Of a stretch of DNA of 64,000 bases, positions 1 through 8,602 are shown piece by piece. The stretch's first letter is position 1. Every line of letters begins with the position of its first letter. Source of the stretch: Kitasatospora paranensis (GTDB lineage Bacteria > Actinomycetota > Actinomycetes > Streptomycetales > Streptomycetaceae). A model generated the notes under the pieces. It was not told where the DNA came from and made no database searches. It saw only the letters and a program-made list of their open reading frames with translations. Where the stretch lies: contig NZ_BAABKV010000001.1 in the NCBI RefSeq assembly GCF_039544005.1, positions 5,642,001 to 5,706,000 on the forward strand, written 5' to 3'. The position numbers and the translations under genes are program-made.

Positions 1-422
1 CAGCGCGATCCCGGTGCCGAGGTCGGCGGCCAGACCTGGTCCGGCGACGTCGTTGCGCAGGATCAGGAAGACCAGCAGGGTGAGTCCGCTGCCGAGGGCC
101 GCGGACAGCGCGGCCTCGCCCGCGATCAGGGCCCGGATCCGTCCGGGGCCGGCGCCGGCCGCGGTGAGGCCGGCGATCCGTTCGGGCTGCTCTGCGGGGA
201 CCGCGCGGGCGGCCGCGGCGGCGAACCAGGCGACGGCGGCGAGGACGGGCAGGCACCAGAGCAGTCGGGGCAGCGACGCCGCGGCTGGCTCACCGAGGGC
301 GTGGCCGAGCGCGCGGAGCAGGAAGGCGGCTGCGGTGGCGCCGGTCAGGACGGTGAGCAGGCGCCGGCCGAGGTCGGCGGCCCGGGTGGTGCGGGCGAGT
401 CCGAGGGGAACACCGAGTACAC
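1..422 (-). CDS. ABC transporter permease, N-terminal part (cut by window edge)
   Basis: The reading frame continues past the window start, so only about the first 140 residues are present. It encodes a hydrophobic protein with Ala/Leu-rich membrane segments (for example around TLLVFLILRND) alternating with Arg-rich loops, as in FtsX-like ABC permeases. It starts 11 bp after the stop of the ATPase gene, so the two form an ABC-exporter operon. No start codon exists in the long open frame itself. A GTG at 422, preceded by AAAGGA, enters the frame only if one C is added to the CCCC run at 405-408 (coding strand), giving an N-terminus MYSVFPLGLARTT. The family assignment is inference from hydrophobicity and neighbourhood; substrate unknown. 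Confidence 0.55.
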
Positions 423-432
423 CGACGTCCTT

Positions 433-1164
433 TCAGCGTCCGGCCGCGACGGCCGGGGAGGCTGCTGCGGCCGGGGCGGCGGCGGTCGGGTCGAGGCGGC
501 CGTCGACCAGGACGACGGTGCGGTCCGCGTGGCGGGCCTGCTCGGGGTCGTGGGTGGCGAGCACCAGGGTGATCCGGTGCGAGCGGGCGGCGCTGGCGAG
601 TATCCGCAGCACCTGCTCCCGTTCGTCGCTGTGCAGCGCGGCGGTGGGGTCGTCGGCGAACAGCACGGTCGGCATCGGGGCGAGCGCCCGGGCGACGGCG
701 ACCCGCTGGCGCAGGCTCTGGACCAGGGCGGCGGGCCGGTGGCCCGCGTAGTCGGCGATGTCGAGCCGCTCCAGCCACTCGGTGGCGGCGGCGTGGGCGG
801 CCCGGTGGCCGGCACCGGCGAACAGCAGCGGCAGCGCGACGTTCTCGCGGGCCGTCAGCTCCGGGACGAGGTGGGGTTCGGGGCCGACGTAGCCGAAGCG
901 CTCGCGGCGGAGCTTCTCGCGCCGGGCGCGGCTGAGGGTGTGCACGGGCGCGCTGTTGAACCAGATCTCGCCGTCGTCGACCGGGAGCTGGGCGGACAGG
1001 CAGCCGAGCAGGGTGCTCTTGCCGCAGCCGCGGGCTCCGGTGACCGCGAGGATCTCGCCCTCCTGCACGGCGAGCGTGACTCCGCGCAGGGCGGGTGTGC
1101 CGTGGTGGGACTTGACGATCCCTCGGGCCCGGAGCACGTCGTTGTCGGGCGGGGCCGCTGACAT
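433..1164 (-). CDS. ABC transporter ATP-binding protein (LolD/MacB-like)
   Basis: A 243-residue ABC ATPase. The Walker A motif is seen as GARGCGKST near residue 42, and the Walker B/D-loop region as TVLFADDPTAAL, followed by LVLATHD. The Q-loop and signature are degenerate: the signature position reads ALVQSLRQRVAVARAL instead of LSGGQ, and Walker B ends DD instead of DE. The usual catalytic Glu therefore seems replaced by Asp, so ATP turnover may be weak. Size and permease partner fit the family that energises FtsX-type permeases. The ATG at 1164 is preceded by CAGGATGG. A short symmetric sequence (TGAC-AGTC-GTCA) lies about 30 bp upstream. Substrate cannot be deduced. Confidence 0.8.
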   Translation of the reverse strand: MSAAPPDNDVLRARGIVKSHHGTPALRGVTLAVQEGEILAVTGARGCGKSTLLGCLSAQLPVDDGEIWFNSAPVHTLSRARREKLRRERFGYVGPEPHLVPELTARENVALPLLFAGAGHRAAHAAATEWLERLDIADYAGHRPAALVQSLRQRVAVARALAPMPTVLFADDPTAALHSDEREQVLRILASAARSHRITLVLATHDPEQARHADRTVVLVDGRLDPTAAAPAAAASPAVAAGR

Positions 1165-1350
1165 GGAGATCCATCCTGGTGCCGACGGGGATATGACAGT
1201 CGTCAGATTAGAACGAACCGGGCGCGGCGCGGGTGCGGCGCACTGCACCATCCAGGGCAAACACCCGCGATTCAGGCGTGTTGATCGCAAGGAATCGCCC
1301 AGGACCGGCCTCGTCCCGTCGCCGGACCGGCTTCGTCCCGTCCCTGGATG

Positions 1351-1395
1351 CGCCGAAGGGCGGTCCCGGGTGAGGTTCGGGACCGCCCTTCGGCG
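1351..1395 (-). terminator. Strong hairpin terminator after the aminotransferase gene
   Basis: An 18-bp perfect inverted repeat (1351-1368 with 1378-1395, 9-nt loop) lies 18 bp beyond the stop codon of the aminotransferase gene. There is no clear U-tract, as is common in high-GC actinobacteria. Confidence 0.75.
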
Positions 1396-1412
1396 GAGGG
1401 TGGGGCAGGAGG

Positions 1413-2807
1413 TCAGATCTTGGCCCACGCGTCGGTGAGGCTGGTCCGCAGGATCTGCTCGATCTCGTCGAAGGTCGACTGGTCGGAGATCAGCGGCGGA
1501 GCCAGCTGCACGACCGGGTCGCCACGGTCGTCGGCGCGGCAGTACAGGCCGTTGTCGAACAGGGCCTTCGACAGGAAGCCGTAGAGGACGCGCTCCACCT
1601 CGTCGTCGTTGAACGACTCCTTGGTGGCCTTGTCCTTCACGAGCTCGATGCCGTAGAAGAACCCGTTGCCGCGGACGTCGCCGACGATCGGCAGGTCGCG
1701 CAGCTTGTTCAGGGTGCCGAGGAAGTTCGCCTCGTTGTCCAGCACGTGCTGGTTGAGGCCCTCGCGCTCGAAGATGTCGAGGTTGGCCAGCGCGACCGCG
1801 GAGGACACCGGGTGGCCGCCGAAGGTGTAGCCGTGCAGGAAGGTGTTGTCGCCCTTGTAGAACGGCTCGGCGATGCGGTCCGAGATGATCGTCGCGCCGA
1901 TCGGCGAGTAGCCGGAGGTCATGCCCTTGGCGCAGGTGATCATGTCCGGCACGTAGCCGAACTTGTCGGCGCCGAACATGGTGCCCAGGCGGCCGAAGGC
2001 GCAGATGACCTCGTCCGACACGAGCAGCACGTCGTGGCGGTCGCAGATCTCGCGCAGGCGCTGGAAGTACCCGGGCGGCGGCGGGAAGCAGCCACCGGCG
2101 TTCTGCACCGGCTCGACGAAGACGGCGGCGACGGTCTCGGGGCCCTCGAAGAGGATGGCCTGCTCGATCTCGTCGGCGCACCAGCGGCCGTAGGCCTCGG
2201 GGTCGACGGTGCCGTCCGGGCCCGCCAGGTACGCCGGGGCGCGGTAGATGTTGGTGTTCGGCGCCTTGTGGGTGCCCGGCACCAGCGGCTCGAACGGGGC
2301 CTTCAGGCCCGGCAGGCCGGTGATGGACAGCGCGCCCTGCGGGGTGCCGTGGTAGGCGACGGCACGCGAGATGACCTTGTACTTGGTCGGCTTGCCGGTC
2401 AGCTTGAAGTACTGCTTGGCGAGCTTCCAGGCGGTCTCGACGGCCTCGCCGCCACCGGTGGAGAAGAAGACCTTGTTGAGGTCGCCCGGGGCGTAGTTGG
2501 CGAGGCGCTCGGCCAGCTCGACGGCCTTCGGGTGGGCGTAGCTCCACACCGGGAAGAAGGCGAGCTCCTTGGCCTGCTTGGCGGCGGCCTCGGCCAGCTC
2601 CTCGCGGCCGTGGCCGGCCTGTACCACGAACAGGCCGGCGAGGCCGTCCAGGTACTTCCTGCCCTTGTCGTCCCAGACGTAGGTGCCCTGGCCCCGCACG
2701 ATGGTGGGGACGGGGGAGTGCTCGTACGACGACATGCGGGTGAAGTGCATCCACAGGTGGTCGTATGCGGTCTTGGAAAGGTCCTTCGGCGCCGGCTCGG
2801 CTGTCAT
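1413..2807 (-). CDS. Class-III PLP aminotransferase, probable putrescine/omega-amino acid aminotransferase
   Basis: A 464-residue fold-type I aminotransferase of class III. Visible are the N-terminal LAGLFVVQAGHGREE region, the STGGGEAVETAWKLA phosphate-binding segment, the DEV of VLLVSDEVICAFGR, and the PLP lysine in ITCAKGMTSGYSPIG. Length matches SpuC-like putrescine:pyruvate and beta-alanine:pyruvate transaminases. It would convert putrescine or a related omega-amine to the aldehyde in the cytoplasm. It is co-transcribed with the Lrp-type regulator: the ATG overlaps the regulator stop as ATGA. A gamma-aminobutyraldehyde dehydrogenase is divergently encoded next door, which supports the putrescine role. 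In S. coelicolor I recall the equivalent (SCO5655) being linked to polyamine use. Substrate is inferred. Confidence 0.85.
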   Translation of the reverse strand: MTAEPAPKDLSKTAYDHLWMHFTRMSSYEHSPVPTIVRGQGTYVWDDKGRKYLDGLAGLFVVQAGHGREELAEAAAKQAKELAFFPVWSYAHPKAVELAERLANYAPGDLNKVFFSTGGGEAVETAWKLAKQYFKLTGKPTKYKVISRAVAYHGTPQGALSITGLPGLKAPFEPLVPGTHKAPNTNIYRAPAYLAGPDGTVDPEAYGRWCADEIEQAILFEGPETVAAVFVEPVQNAGGCFPPPPGYFQRLREICDRHDVLLVSDEVICAFGRLGTMFGADKFGYVPDMITCAKGMTSGYSPIGATIISDRIAEPFYKGDNTFLHGYTFGGHPVSSAVALANLDIFEREGLNQHVLDNEANFLGTLNKLRDLPIVGDVRGNGFFYGIELVKDKATKESFNDDEVERVLYGFLSKALFDNGLYCRADDRGDPVVQLAPPLISDQSTFDEIEQILRTSLTDAWAKI

Positions 2808-3277
2808 CGGGTGCCCCAGGTGTAGGTCTGTTTCCGGAGCTTCAGATAAACGAAGCTCTCGGTGCTCCGCACGCCGGGAAGCGCGCGGATGCGCTTGTTG
2901 ATCAGTTCGAGCAGGTGCTCGTCGTCCTCGCACACCAGCTCGGCGAGGAGGTCGAACGAGCCTGCGGTGCAGACGACGTAGTCGACCTCGTCGAAGGCGG
3001 CCAGTGCGTCCGCCACGGGCTCGATGTCGCCCTCGACCCGGATCCCCACCATCGCCTGGCGGGTGAACCCGACGGTGAGGGGATCGGTGACGGCGACGAT
3101 CTGCATCACGCCTTGGTCGAGCAGCTTCTGGACGCGTTGCCGCACGGCTGCCTCCGACAGGCCCACGGCCTTGCCGATGGCGGCGTACGGACGCCGTCCG
3201 TCCTCCTGGAGCTGCTCGATGATCGCCTTGGAGGCGGCGTCGAGGGGAACGCTGGCGTTCCGGTCGCGGTTGGCCAC
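2804..3277 (-). CDS. Lrp/AsnC-family transcriptional regulator
   Basis: 157 residues, the normal Lrp length. An N-terminal winged helix-turn-helix (about residues 12-60, IIEQLQEDGRRPYAAIGKAV, then SEAAVRQRVQKL) is followed by the RAM ligand-binding domain with VCTAGSFDLLAELVCEDD and a C-terminal beta hairpin ending LRKQTYTWGTR. Such proteins form octamers that respond to amino acids. The GTG at 3277 was chosen because it begins just before the helix-turn-helix, although its ribosome site is weak; longer in-frame extensions lack family similarity. Its stop overlaps the aminotransferase start, and it faces the dehydrogenase gene across a 277-bp region, so it probably controls both. Confidence 0.88.
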   Translation of the reverse strand: MANRDRNASVPLDAASKAIIEQLQEDGRRPYAAIGKAVGLSEAAVRQRVQKLLDQGVMQIVAVTDPLTVGFTRQAMVGIRVEGDIEPVADALAAFDEVDYVVCTAGSFDLLAELVCEDDEHLLELINKRIRALPGVRSTESFVYLKLRKQTYTWGTR

Positions 3278-3554
3278 GCCGCCACTGTGCCCGATCGGCA
3301 CCCGGTACGCAAGCTGCAAGCCTTCTGATTTCGTCGTAGTTTCCAAATTTGCATGCGGATTGCGTCGTGTTGTGAGCGAACGCCTGTCGATAACGCCAGT
3401 CGTCGCGGTAGCCTGGTGAGGTACACGCGCAGGGGTGCCAGACCCCGGCCCTCCCACCAGTTGACCGCGGCCAGGACGCCCCGGCCAATCGGCTGCCGGA
3501 GGTACCCTGGCGCCGGATTCTGCAACGCCGCAGGCCCAGACCGTAGGAGAGACC
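3278..3554. promoter_or_regulatory. Divergent promoter region between Lrp regulator and aldehyde dehydrogenase
   Basis: A 277-bp non-coding region between divergent genes. It contains an unusually AT-rich stretch around 3325-3365 (TTTCGTCGTAGTTTCCAAATTTGCATGC), a plausible Lrp-type binding area. I could not assign clear -35/-10 pairs. The dehydrogenase has a good ribosome site (GTAGGAGAG) just before its GTG. Confidence 0.5.
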
Positions 3555-5000
3555 GTGAGCGAGCTTCGTACGCTGCGCAACTACATCAACGGCGAGTTCG
3601 TCGATGCGGCTGACGGCCGCACGCTGGACGTGATCGACCCGACCACCGGCGAGGTCTACGCGACGTCCCCGCTGTCGGGCGCCGCAGACGTCGACGCCGC
3701 CATGGCCGCCGCCGCGGAGGCCTTCCCGGTCTGGCGCGACGCCACCCCGTCCACCCGGCAGAAGCTGCTGCTGAAGATCGCCGACGCGGTCGAGGACCGT
3801 GCCGACGAGATCGTGGACGCCGAGTGTCGCAACACCGGCAAGCCGCGCGGGCTCACCCGCTCGGAGGAGATCGGCCCGATGGTCGACCAGATCCGGTTCT
3901 TCGCCGGTGCCGCCCGCCTGCTGGAGGGCAAGGCCGCGGGCGAGTACATGGACGGCATGACCTCGATCGTCCGCCGTGAGCCGGTCGGCGTCTGCGCCCA
4001 GGTCGCGCCGTGGAACTACCCGATGATGATGGCGGTCTGGAAGTTCGCCCCGGCGATCGCCGCGGGCAACACCGTCGTCCTCAAGCCCTCCGACACCACC
4101 CCGGCCTCCACCGTGCTGCTCGCCGAGATCATCGGCGGCATCCTCAAGGACCTGGAGCTGCCGGCCGGCGTCTTCAACGTGATCTGCGGTGACCGGGAGA
4201 CGGGTCGGCTGATGGTCGAGCACCGGACGCCGGCGATGGCGTCGATCACCGGTTCGGTGCGGGCGGGTATCCAGGTCGCCGAGTCGGCGGCGAAGGATGT
4301 CAAGCGGGTGCACCTGGAGCTGGGTGGCAAGGCGCCGGTGGTGGTGTTCGAGGACGCCGACATCGACGAGGCGGTCGAGGGGATCTCGGTGGCCGGTTTC
4401 TTCAACGCGGGTCAGGACTGCACGGCCGCGACCCGGGTGCTGGTGCACGAGTCGGTGCACGACGCGTTCGTGGCGGCGCTGGCCAAGGCGGCGGCGGACA
4501 CCAGGACGGGTGGCGTCGACGACGAGGACGTGCTGTACGGGCCGCTGAACAACGCGAACCAGCTGAAGCAGGTGGCCGGTTTCATCGAGCGGCTGCCCGC
4601 GCACGCCAAGGTCGAGGCGGGTGGCCACCGGGTCGGCGAGGTGGGCTACTTCTACGCCCCGACCGTGGTGTCCGGGCTGAACCAGGACGACGAGATCGTC
4701 CAGAACGAGGTCTTCGGGCCGGTGATCACGGTGCAGAGGTTCACCGACGAGGACCAGGCGGTGTCGTACGCCAACGGGGTGGAGTACGCGCTGGCGTCCT
4801 CGGTCTGGACGAAGGACCACGCCCGGGCGATGCGGATGTCCCGCCGGCTGGACTTCGGCTGCGTGTGGATCAACACCCACATCCCGCTGGTCGCCGAGAT
4901 GCCGCACGGCGGTTTCAAGAAGTCCGGGTACGGCAAGGACCTGTCCTCGTACGGCTTCGAGGACTACACCCGGGTCAAGCACGTGATGACCGCGATCTGA
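3555..5000 (+). CDS. Gamma-aminobutyraldehyde dehydrogenase (NAD-dependent, PatD/Prr-like)
   Basis: 481 residues, full-length aldehyde dehydrogenase superfamily member. The PWNYPMMMAVWKFAPAIAAG cofactor motif, the catalytic Glu (about residue 255 in HLELGGK) and the catalytic Cys (about residue 289 in FNAGQDCTAATR) are intact. The GQDC active-site context and the C-terminal SEMPHGGFKKSGYGKD-type segment (here AEMPHGG) are typical of PatD and betaine-aldehyde enzymes. It would oxidise 4-aminobutyraldehyde from putrescine to GABA. Start is GTG with RBS GTAGGAGAG. It is divergent from the Lrp-aminotransferase pair and followed by a strong terminator, so it is monocistronic. The exact aldehyde is inferred from family and context. 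Confidence 0.87.
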   Translation: MSELRTLRNYINGEFVDAADGRTLDVIDPTTGEVYATSPLSGAADVDAAMAAAAEAFPVWRDATPSTRQKLLLKIADAVEDRADEIVDAECRNTGKPRGLTRSEEIGPMVDQIRFFAGAARLLEGKAAGEYMDGMTSIVRREPVGVCAQVAPWNYPMMMAVWKFAPAIAAGNTVVLKPSDTTPASTVLLAEIIGGILKDLELPAGVFNVICGDRETGRLMVEHRTPAMASITGSVRAGIQVAESAAKDVKRVHLELGGKAPVVVFEDADIDEAVEGISVAGFFNAGQDCTAATRVLVHESVHDAFVAALAKAAADTRTGGVDDEDVLYGPLNNANQLKQVAGFIERLPAHAKVEAGGHRVGEVGYFYAPTVVSGLNQDDEIVQNEVFGPVITVQRFTDEDQAVSYANGVEYALASSVWTKDHARAMRMSRRLDFGCVWINTHIPLVAEMPHGGFKKSGYGKDLSSYGFEDYTRVKHVMTAI

Positions 5001-5080
5001 CCCTGTATCGATCCTGATCCGACCCGGGACCGGCCGCACCGCGGCTGCACACCGGTCGTGAAGCGGCAGGACTGACGCGC

Positions 5081-5120
5081 CGAGGGGCGCGGGGCCGAGG
5101 CCCCGCGCCCCTCGTGTTTT
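5081..5120 (+). terminator. Rho-independent terminator after the dehydrogenase gene
   Basis: A perfect 16-bp GC-rich stem (5081-5096 with 5099-5114) with a minimal loop is followed by TGTTTT. Both stem and T-run are present, unusually complete for this genome. Confidence 0.88.
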
Positions 5121-5199
5121 CCACCCTGTCACGCCGACGCGCGACCCCCGTGACAGGATGCAACTCCATCCGGGCGCGGGTTCTCCCTAGGCTTTCTCC

Positions 5200-6558
5200 A
5201 TGAGCATCCCCACCGCTGACTCAGCCGCCGGGCAGGCCGTCAAGGCCGCCGACCGCGCGCACGTCTTCCACTCGTGGTCCGCCCAGGCACTGATCGACCC
5301 CCTCGCGGTGGCCGGTGCCGAGGGCTCCTACTTCTGGGACTACGACGGCAACCGCTACCTCGACTTCTCCTCGCAGCTGGTCAACACCAACATCGGCCAC
5401 CAGCACCCCAAGGTGGTCGCCGCGATCCAGGAGCAGGCCGGCAAGCTCTGCACCATCGCCCCCGGCTTCGCCGTCGAGTCCCGCAGCGAGGCGGCCCGGC
5501 TGATCGCCGAGCGCACCCCCGGCGACCTCGACAAGATCTTCTTCACCAACGGCGGCGCCGAGGCCAACGAGAACGCCATCCGGCTGGCCCGGCTGCACAC
5601 CGGCCGGCAGAAGGTGCTCTCCACGTACCGCTCGTACCACGGTGCGACCGCCAACGCGATCGCGCTCACCGGCGACCCCCGGCGCTGGGCCAACGAGACC
5701 GGCGTCTCCGGCATCGTGCACTTCTGGGGCCCGTACCCCTACCGCTCGAACTTCCACGCCGAGAACGAGGCGCAGGAGTGCGAGCGCTCCCTCGCCCACC
5801 TGGAGCAGACCCTCGCCTTCGAGGGGCCGGGCACGGTCGCCGCGATCATCCTGGAGACGGTGGTCGGCACCGCCGGCATCCTCGTCCCGCCGGCCGGCTA
5901 CCTGGCCGGCGTCCGGGAGATCTGCGACCGGTACGGCATCGTCTTCATCCTGGACGAGGTCATGGCCGGCTTCGGCCGCACCGGCGCCTGGTTCGCCGCC
6001 GACCACTGGGGGATCACCCCGGACCTGCTGACCTTCGCCAAGGGTGTCAACTCCGGGTACGTGCCGCTGGGCGGTGTGGCGATCTCCGCGGAGATCGCCG
6101 CGACCTTCGCCGAGCGGCCCTTCCCCGGCGGCCTCACCTACTCCGGCCACCCGCTGGCCTGCGCCTCCGCGGTCGCCACCCTCACCACCATGGCCGAGGA
6201 GGGCATCGTCGAGAACGCCGCGCACATCGGCGAGACGGTGCTCGGCCCGGGCCTGCGCGAGCTGGCGGAGCGGCACCCGTCCATCGGCGAGGTCCGCGGC
6301 ATGGGCGTGTTCTGGGCGCTGGACCTGGTGAAGGACCGCGCCACCCGCGAGCCGCTGGTGCCGTACAACGCGGCCGGTGCGGCCAACGCGCCGATGGCCG
6401 AGCTGGCCGCGGCGTGCAAGCAGCGCGGTCTGTGGCCGTTCGTCAACATGAACCGCTTCCATGTCGTCCCGCCGTGCACCGTCACGGAGGAGGAGGCGAA
6501 GGCCGGCCTCGCCGTCCTGGACGAGGCACTCACCGTCGCGGACGCGCACACCGTCTGA
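5200..6558 (+). CDS. Class-III PLP aminotransferase (taurine/beta-alanine:pyruvate type)
   Basis: 452 residues. Class-III hallmarks are visible: FTNGGAEANENAIRLARLHTG near the cofactor phosphate, IVFILDEVMAGFGRTG with the pyridine-nitrogen Asp, and the PLP lysine in LLTFAKGVNSGYVPLG. The sequence resembles taurine-pyruvate, beta-alanine-pyruvate or 4-aminobutyrate transaminases more than glutamate-semialdehyde mutases. It is cytoplasmic and presumably removes an omega-amino group. It is convergent with a second Lrp-type regulator across a 19-bp palindromic terminator. Physical clustering with the polyamine genes suggests GABA or another omega-amino acid as substrate; that is inference. Confidence 0.82.
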   Translation: MSIPTADSAAGQAVKAADRAHVFHSWSAQALIDPLAVAGAEGSYFWDYDGNRYLDFSSQLVNTNIGHQHPKVVAAIQEQAGKLCTIAPGFAVESRSEAARLIAERTPGDLDKIFFTNGGAEANENAIRLARLHTGRQKVLSTYRSYHGATANAIALTGDPRRWANETGVSGIVHFWGPYPYRSNFHAENEAQECERSLAHLEQTLAFEGPGTVAAIILETVVGTAGILVPPAGYLAGVREICDRYGIVFILDEVMAGFGRTGAWFAADHWGITPDLLTFAKGVNSGYVPLGGVAISAEIAATFAERPFPGGLTYSGHPLACASAVATLTTMAEEGIVENAAHIGETVLGPGLRELAERHPSIGEVRGMGVFWALDLVKDRATREPLVPYNAAGAANAPMAELAAACKQRGLWPFVNMNRFHVVPPCTVTEEEAKAGLAVLDEALTVADAHTV

Positions 6559-6570
6559 CCGGCCGTCGCA

Positions 6571-6608
6571 CGAGGGCCCCGGACCACCGCGGTGGTCCGG
6601 GGCCCTCG
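6571..6608. terminator. Bidirectional terminator, perfect 19-bp palindrome
   Basis: 6571-6589 is perfectly complementary to 6590-6608, with no loop beyond the centre. It lies between the convergent aminotransferase and the Lrp regulator, so it can serve both strands. Confidence 0.85.
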
Positions 6609-6621
6609 GTGCGCGTGCGGT

Positions 6622-7061
6622 TCAGCCCACGTCCCAGAGGAAGCGGTGGGTGTGGATCCCGAAGTACGGGAAGGACTGAACCTGCCGGACGCCCTCGATG
6701 GGCCGCACCACGTCGTTGACGAAGTCCAGCAGTTCGCGCGGCCCGGGGCAGACCACCTCGGCGAACAGGTCGTAGCCCCCGAGGTGAGCACCGAGTACAC
6801 GACCTCGCCGTGCCGGGCCAGCTCGTCGGCGACCGTGCGCGGGTCGCCGTCCACCCCGAGGCCGAGCAGGGCCATCGCCTGACCGCCCATGCCCATCGGG
6901 TCGGTCACCCCGACCACCTGCACGGCGCGGGAGTCCAGCAGGCGCTGGAGGCGCTGGCGGGCGGCCGAGGCGGACAGCCCCACCTTCGGGCCGAGGTCGG
7001 CGTACGCGATCCGGCCGTCGGTCTGCAGCTCCCGCAGGATCGCCCGGTCGATGTCGTCCAC
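6622..7061 (-). CDS. Lrp/AsnC-family regulator, one apparent frameshift
   Basis: About 146 residues once one G is added (coding strand) to the run at 6776-6780. The N-terminal half shows the helix-turn-helix (IDRAILRELQTDGRIAYADL, then SASAARQRLQRLL). After the repaired site the frame reads GGYDLFAEVVCPGPRELLDF and ends FLWDVG, the usual RAM-domain layout including the conserved Gly-x-x-D-L-x-x-x-V segment. Without repair the frame runs on into the aminotransferase region as nonsense. The gene is convergent with one aminotransferase and lies upstream of another on the same strand, so it is a likely regulator of amine or amino-acid transamination. Confidence 0.82.
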
Positions 7062-7128
7062 GTGCCTGCTCCTCCCTCGGCCCGGTCGCCCGAAGACTAC
7101 CGGGCCGGCCCCGTAGGCCGGCCGGGCC

Positions 7129-8478
7129 TCAGCCCGCCAGGTGGGCGAGGGCGGCGGCGAACACGTCGGTGTGCGCGTCCACGTCCTCGACGGTGGTGGC
7201 CGGGCACATCAGCGCCATGTTGTGGAACGGCGTCAGCAGGATGCCGCGGTTGGCCAGGTAGAGGTGCAGGTAGTCCTCCAGCTCCGGGTCGGCCGCCTCG
7301 GCGGACTCCGAACCGGTGCGCGGCGCCGGGTCGGCGAACCGGTACTCGGTGCGCGCACCCAGCCGGCTCACCGACCACGGCAGCGCGTGTGCCTCGATGC
7401 CCGACCGCACGCCGGCCTCGAACCGCTCGGAGAGCTTGTCCATGTGCGCGAACGCCCCGTCGGTGAGGACGTGCTCCAGGGTGGCGCGCATCGCCGCGAC
7501 CGACAGCGCGTTGCCCGCCAGGGTGCCGCCGACGCCGCCCATGTCGACCAGGTCGAGGTCGTCGCGCCCCAGCAGCCGGTCGGCGAGCTCGGCGGAGAGC
7601 CCGTAGGCGCCGGCCGGGATGCCGCCGCCGATGGCCTTGCCGATGGTCAGCATGTCCGGCTGGAGGTCCCAGGCGGCGGTGCAGCCGCCGGGGCCGGCCG
7701 AGAAGGTGTGCGTCTCGTCGTTGATCAGCAGCACCCCGTGGCGGCGGGTGAGTTCGCGCACGCCCGCCAGGTAGCCGGGCTCCGGCAGCACGATCCCGAT
7801 GTTGGTGAGCGCGGGCTCCATCAGCACCGCGGCGACGTCGCCGTGCGCCAGTTCGCGCTCCAGCTGCGCCAGGTCGTTGAACTCGGCGACGCGGCTGGTG
7901 AGGGTGACGTCGCAGGGGGCGCCGACGTTGCCGGGCCGGGCGGTGCCGCGGCCGTCGGGGCCGACCACGATCAGCGACTCGTCGACGCTGCCGTGGTAGC
8001 TGTAGCTGTTGACCAGGATCTTCGGCCGGCCGGTGATCGCCCGGGCGAGCCGGATCGCCCAGCGGTTGGCGTCGGTGGCGGTCAGCGAGAAGCTCCAGCG
8101 GGCCAGGCCGAAGCGCCGGGTCAGCTCGGCGCCGACCCACTCGGCGTCCTCGGTGGGCAGCATCGCGGTGGCGCCGCCCAGCTCGGCGAAGCGGTGCTGG
8201 ACGGCCCGGGCCACCACGTCGGGGGAGTGGCCGGCCATCGCACCGGTGTCACCGAGGCAGAAGTCGATGTACTCGTGCCCGTCGACGTCGGTGATCCGGG
8301 CGCCCCGGGCGGAACCGAGGTAGCGGGGGAAGGCACCGGCCGTCTTGTTCATCCAGGTCATCGGGACCCGGCCGAAGAGGTGGTCGGCCCGCTCGTAGGC
8401 GGCCTTCGAGCGCGGGTTGCGGCGCTCGGCCTCGGCGCTCTCACGGGCCAGGAGGTGCTGCAGTCGGGCGCGGTCCAT
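7129..8478 (-). CDS. Class-III aminotransferase, glutamate-1-semialdehyde-mutase-like
   Basis: 449 residues. The pattern resembles GSA aminomutase-type class-III enzymes: DVDGHEYIDFCLGDTGAMAGH near the N-terminus, SLTATDANRWAIRLARAITG, LLINDETHTFSAGPGG, and the PLP lysine in MLTIGKAIGGGIPAGAYG. Replacement of the usual SG(T/S)EA by TATDAN suggests a substrate other than glutamate-1-semialdehyde, and haem biosynthesis neighbours are absent. It is therefore more likely a catabolic transaminase. The ATG at 8478 is followed by MDRARLQHLL. A 36-bp imperfect inverted repeat lies about 75 bp upstream, between this gene and the PucR-type regulator, suggesting local control. Substrate unknown. Confidence 0.8.
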   Translation of the reverse strand: MDRARLQHLLARESAEAERRNPRSKAAYERADHLFGRVPMTWMNKTAGAFPRYLGSARGARITDVDGHEYIDFCLGDTGAMAGHSPDVVARAVQHRFAELGGATAMLPTEDAEWVGAELTRRFGLARWSFSLTATDANRWAIRLARAITGRPKILVNSYSYHGSVDESLIVVGPDGRGTARPGNVGAPCDVTLTSRVAEFNDLAQLERELAHGDVAAVLMEPALTNIGIVLPEPGYLAGVRELTRRHGVLLINDETHTFSAGPGGCTAAWDLQPDMLTIGKAIGGGIPAGAYGLSAELADRLLGRDDLDLVDMGGVGGTLAGNALSVAAMRATLEHVLTDGAFAHMDKLSERFEAGVRSGIEAHALPWSVSRLGARTEYRFADPAPRTGSESAEAADPELEDYLHLYLANRGILLTPFHNMALMCPATTVEDVDAHTDVFAAALAHLAG

Positions 8479-8552
8479 GGGGGTGCCTCACTTCGGCGGG
8501 GGCGGGGATGTCTCGACGGTACGTCCCCTGACGCGACGCTCACAAGGCCGAA

Positions 8553-8588
8553 CGCTCGATTCAATTGTTGAAGCAATCGATTCGAGCG
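8553..8588. promoter_or_regulatory. Imperfect inverted repeat, candidate operator
   Basis: Arms 8553-8569 and 8572-8588 match at 14 of 17 positions around an AT-rich centre that itself contains TTCAA-TTG-TTGAA. It sits 75 bp upstream of the GSA-like aminotransferase start and just downstream of the pucR-type gene. Size and symmetry fit a regulator dimer site; the regulator is not known. Confidence 0.5.
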
Positions 8589-8602
8589 TCATGCCCGGGC
8601 GA

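Noticed and set aside
5221..6549. Long minus-strand frame opposite the aminotransferase
   Set aside because: Val/Gly/Arg/Asp-rich mirror translation typical of antisense frames in high-GC genes; the plus strand has all catalytic motifs.
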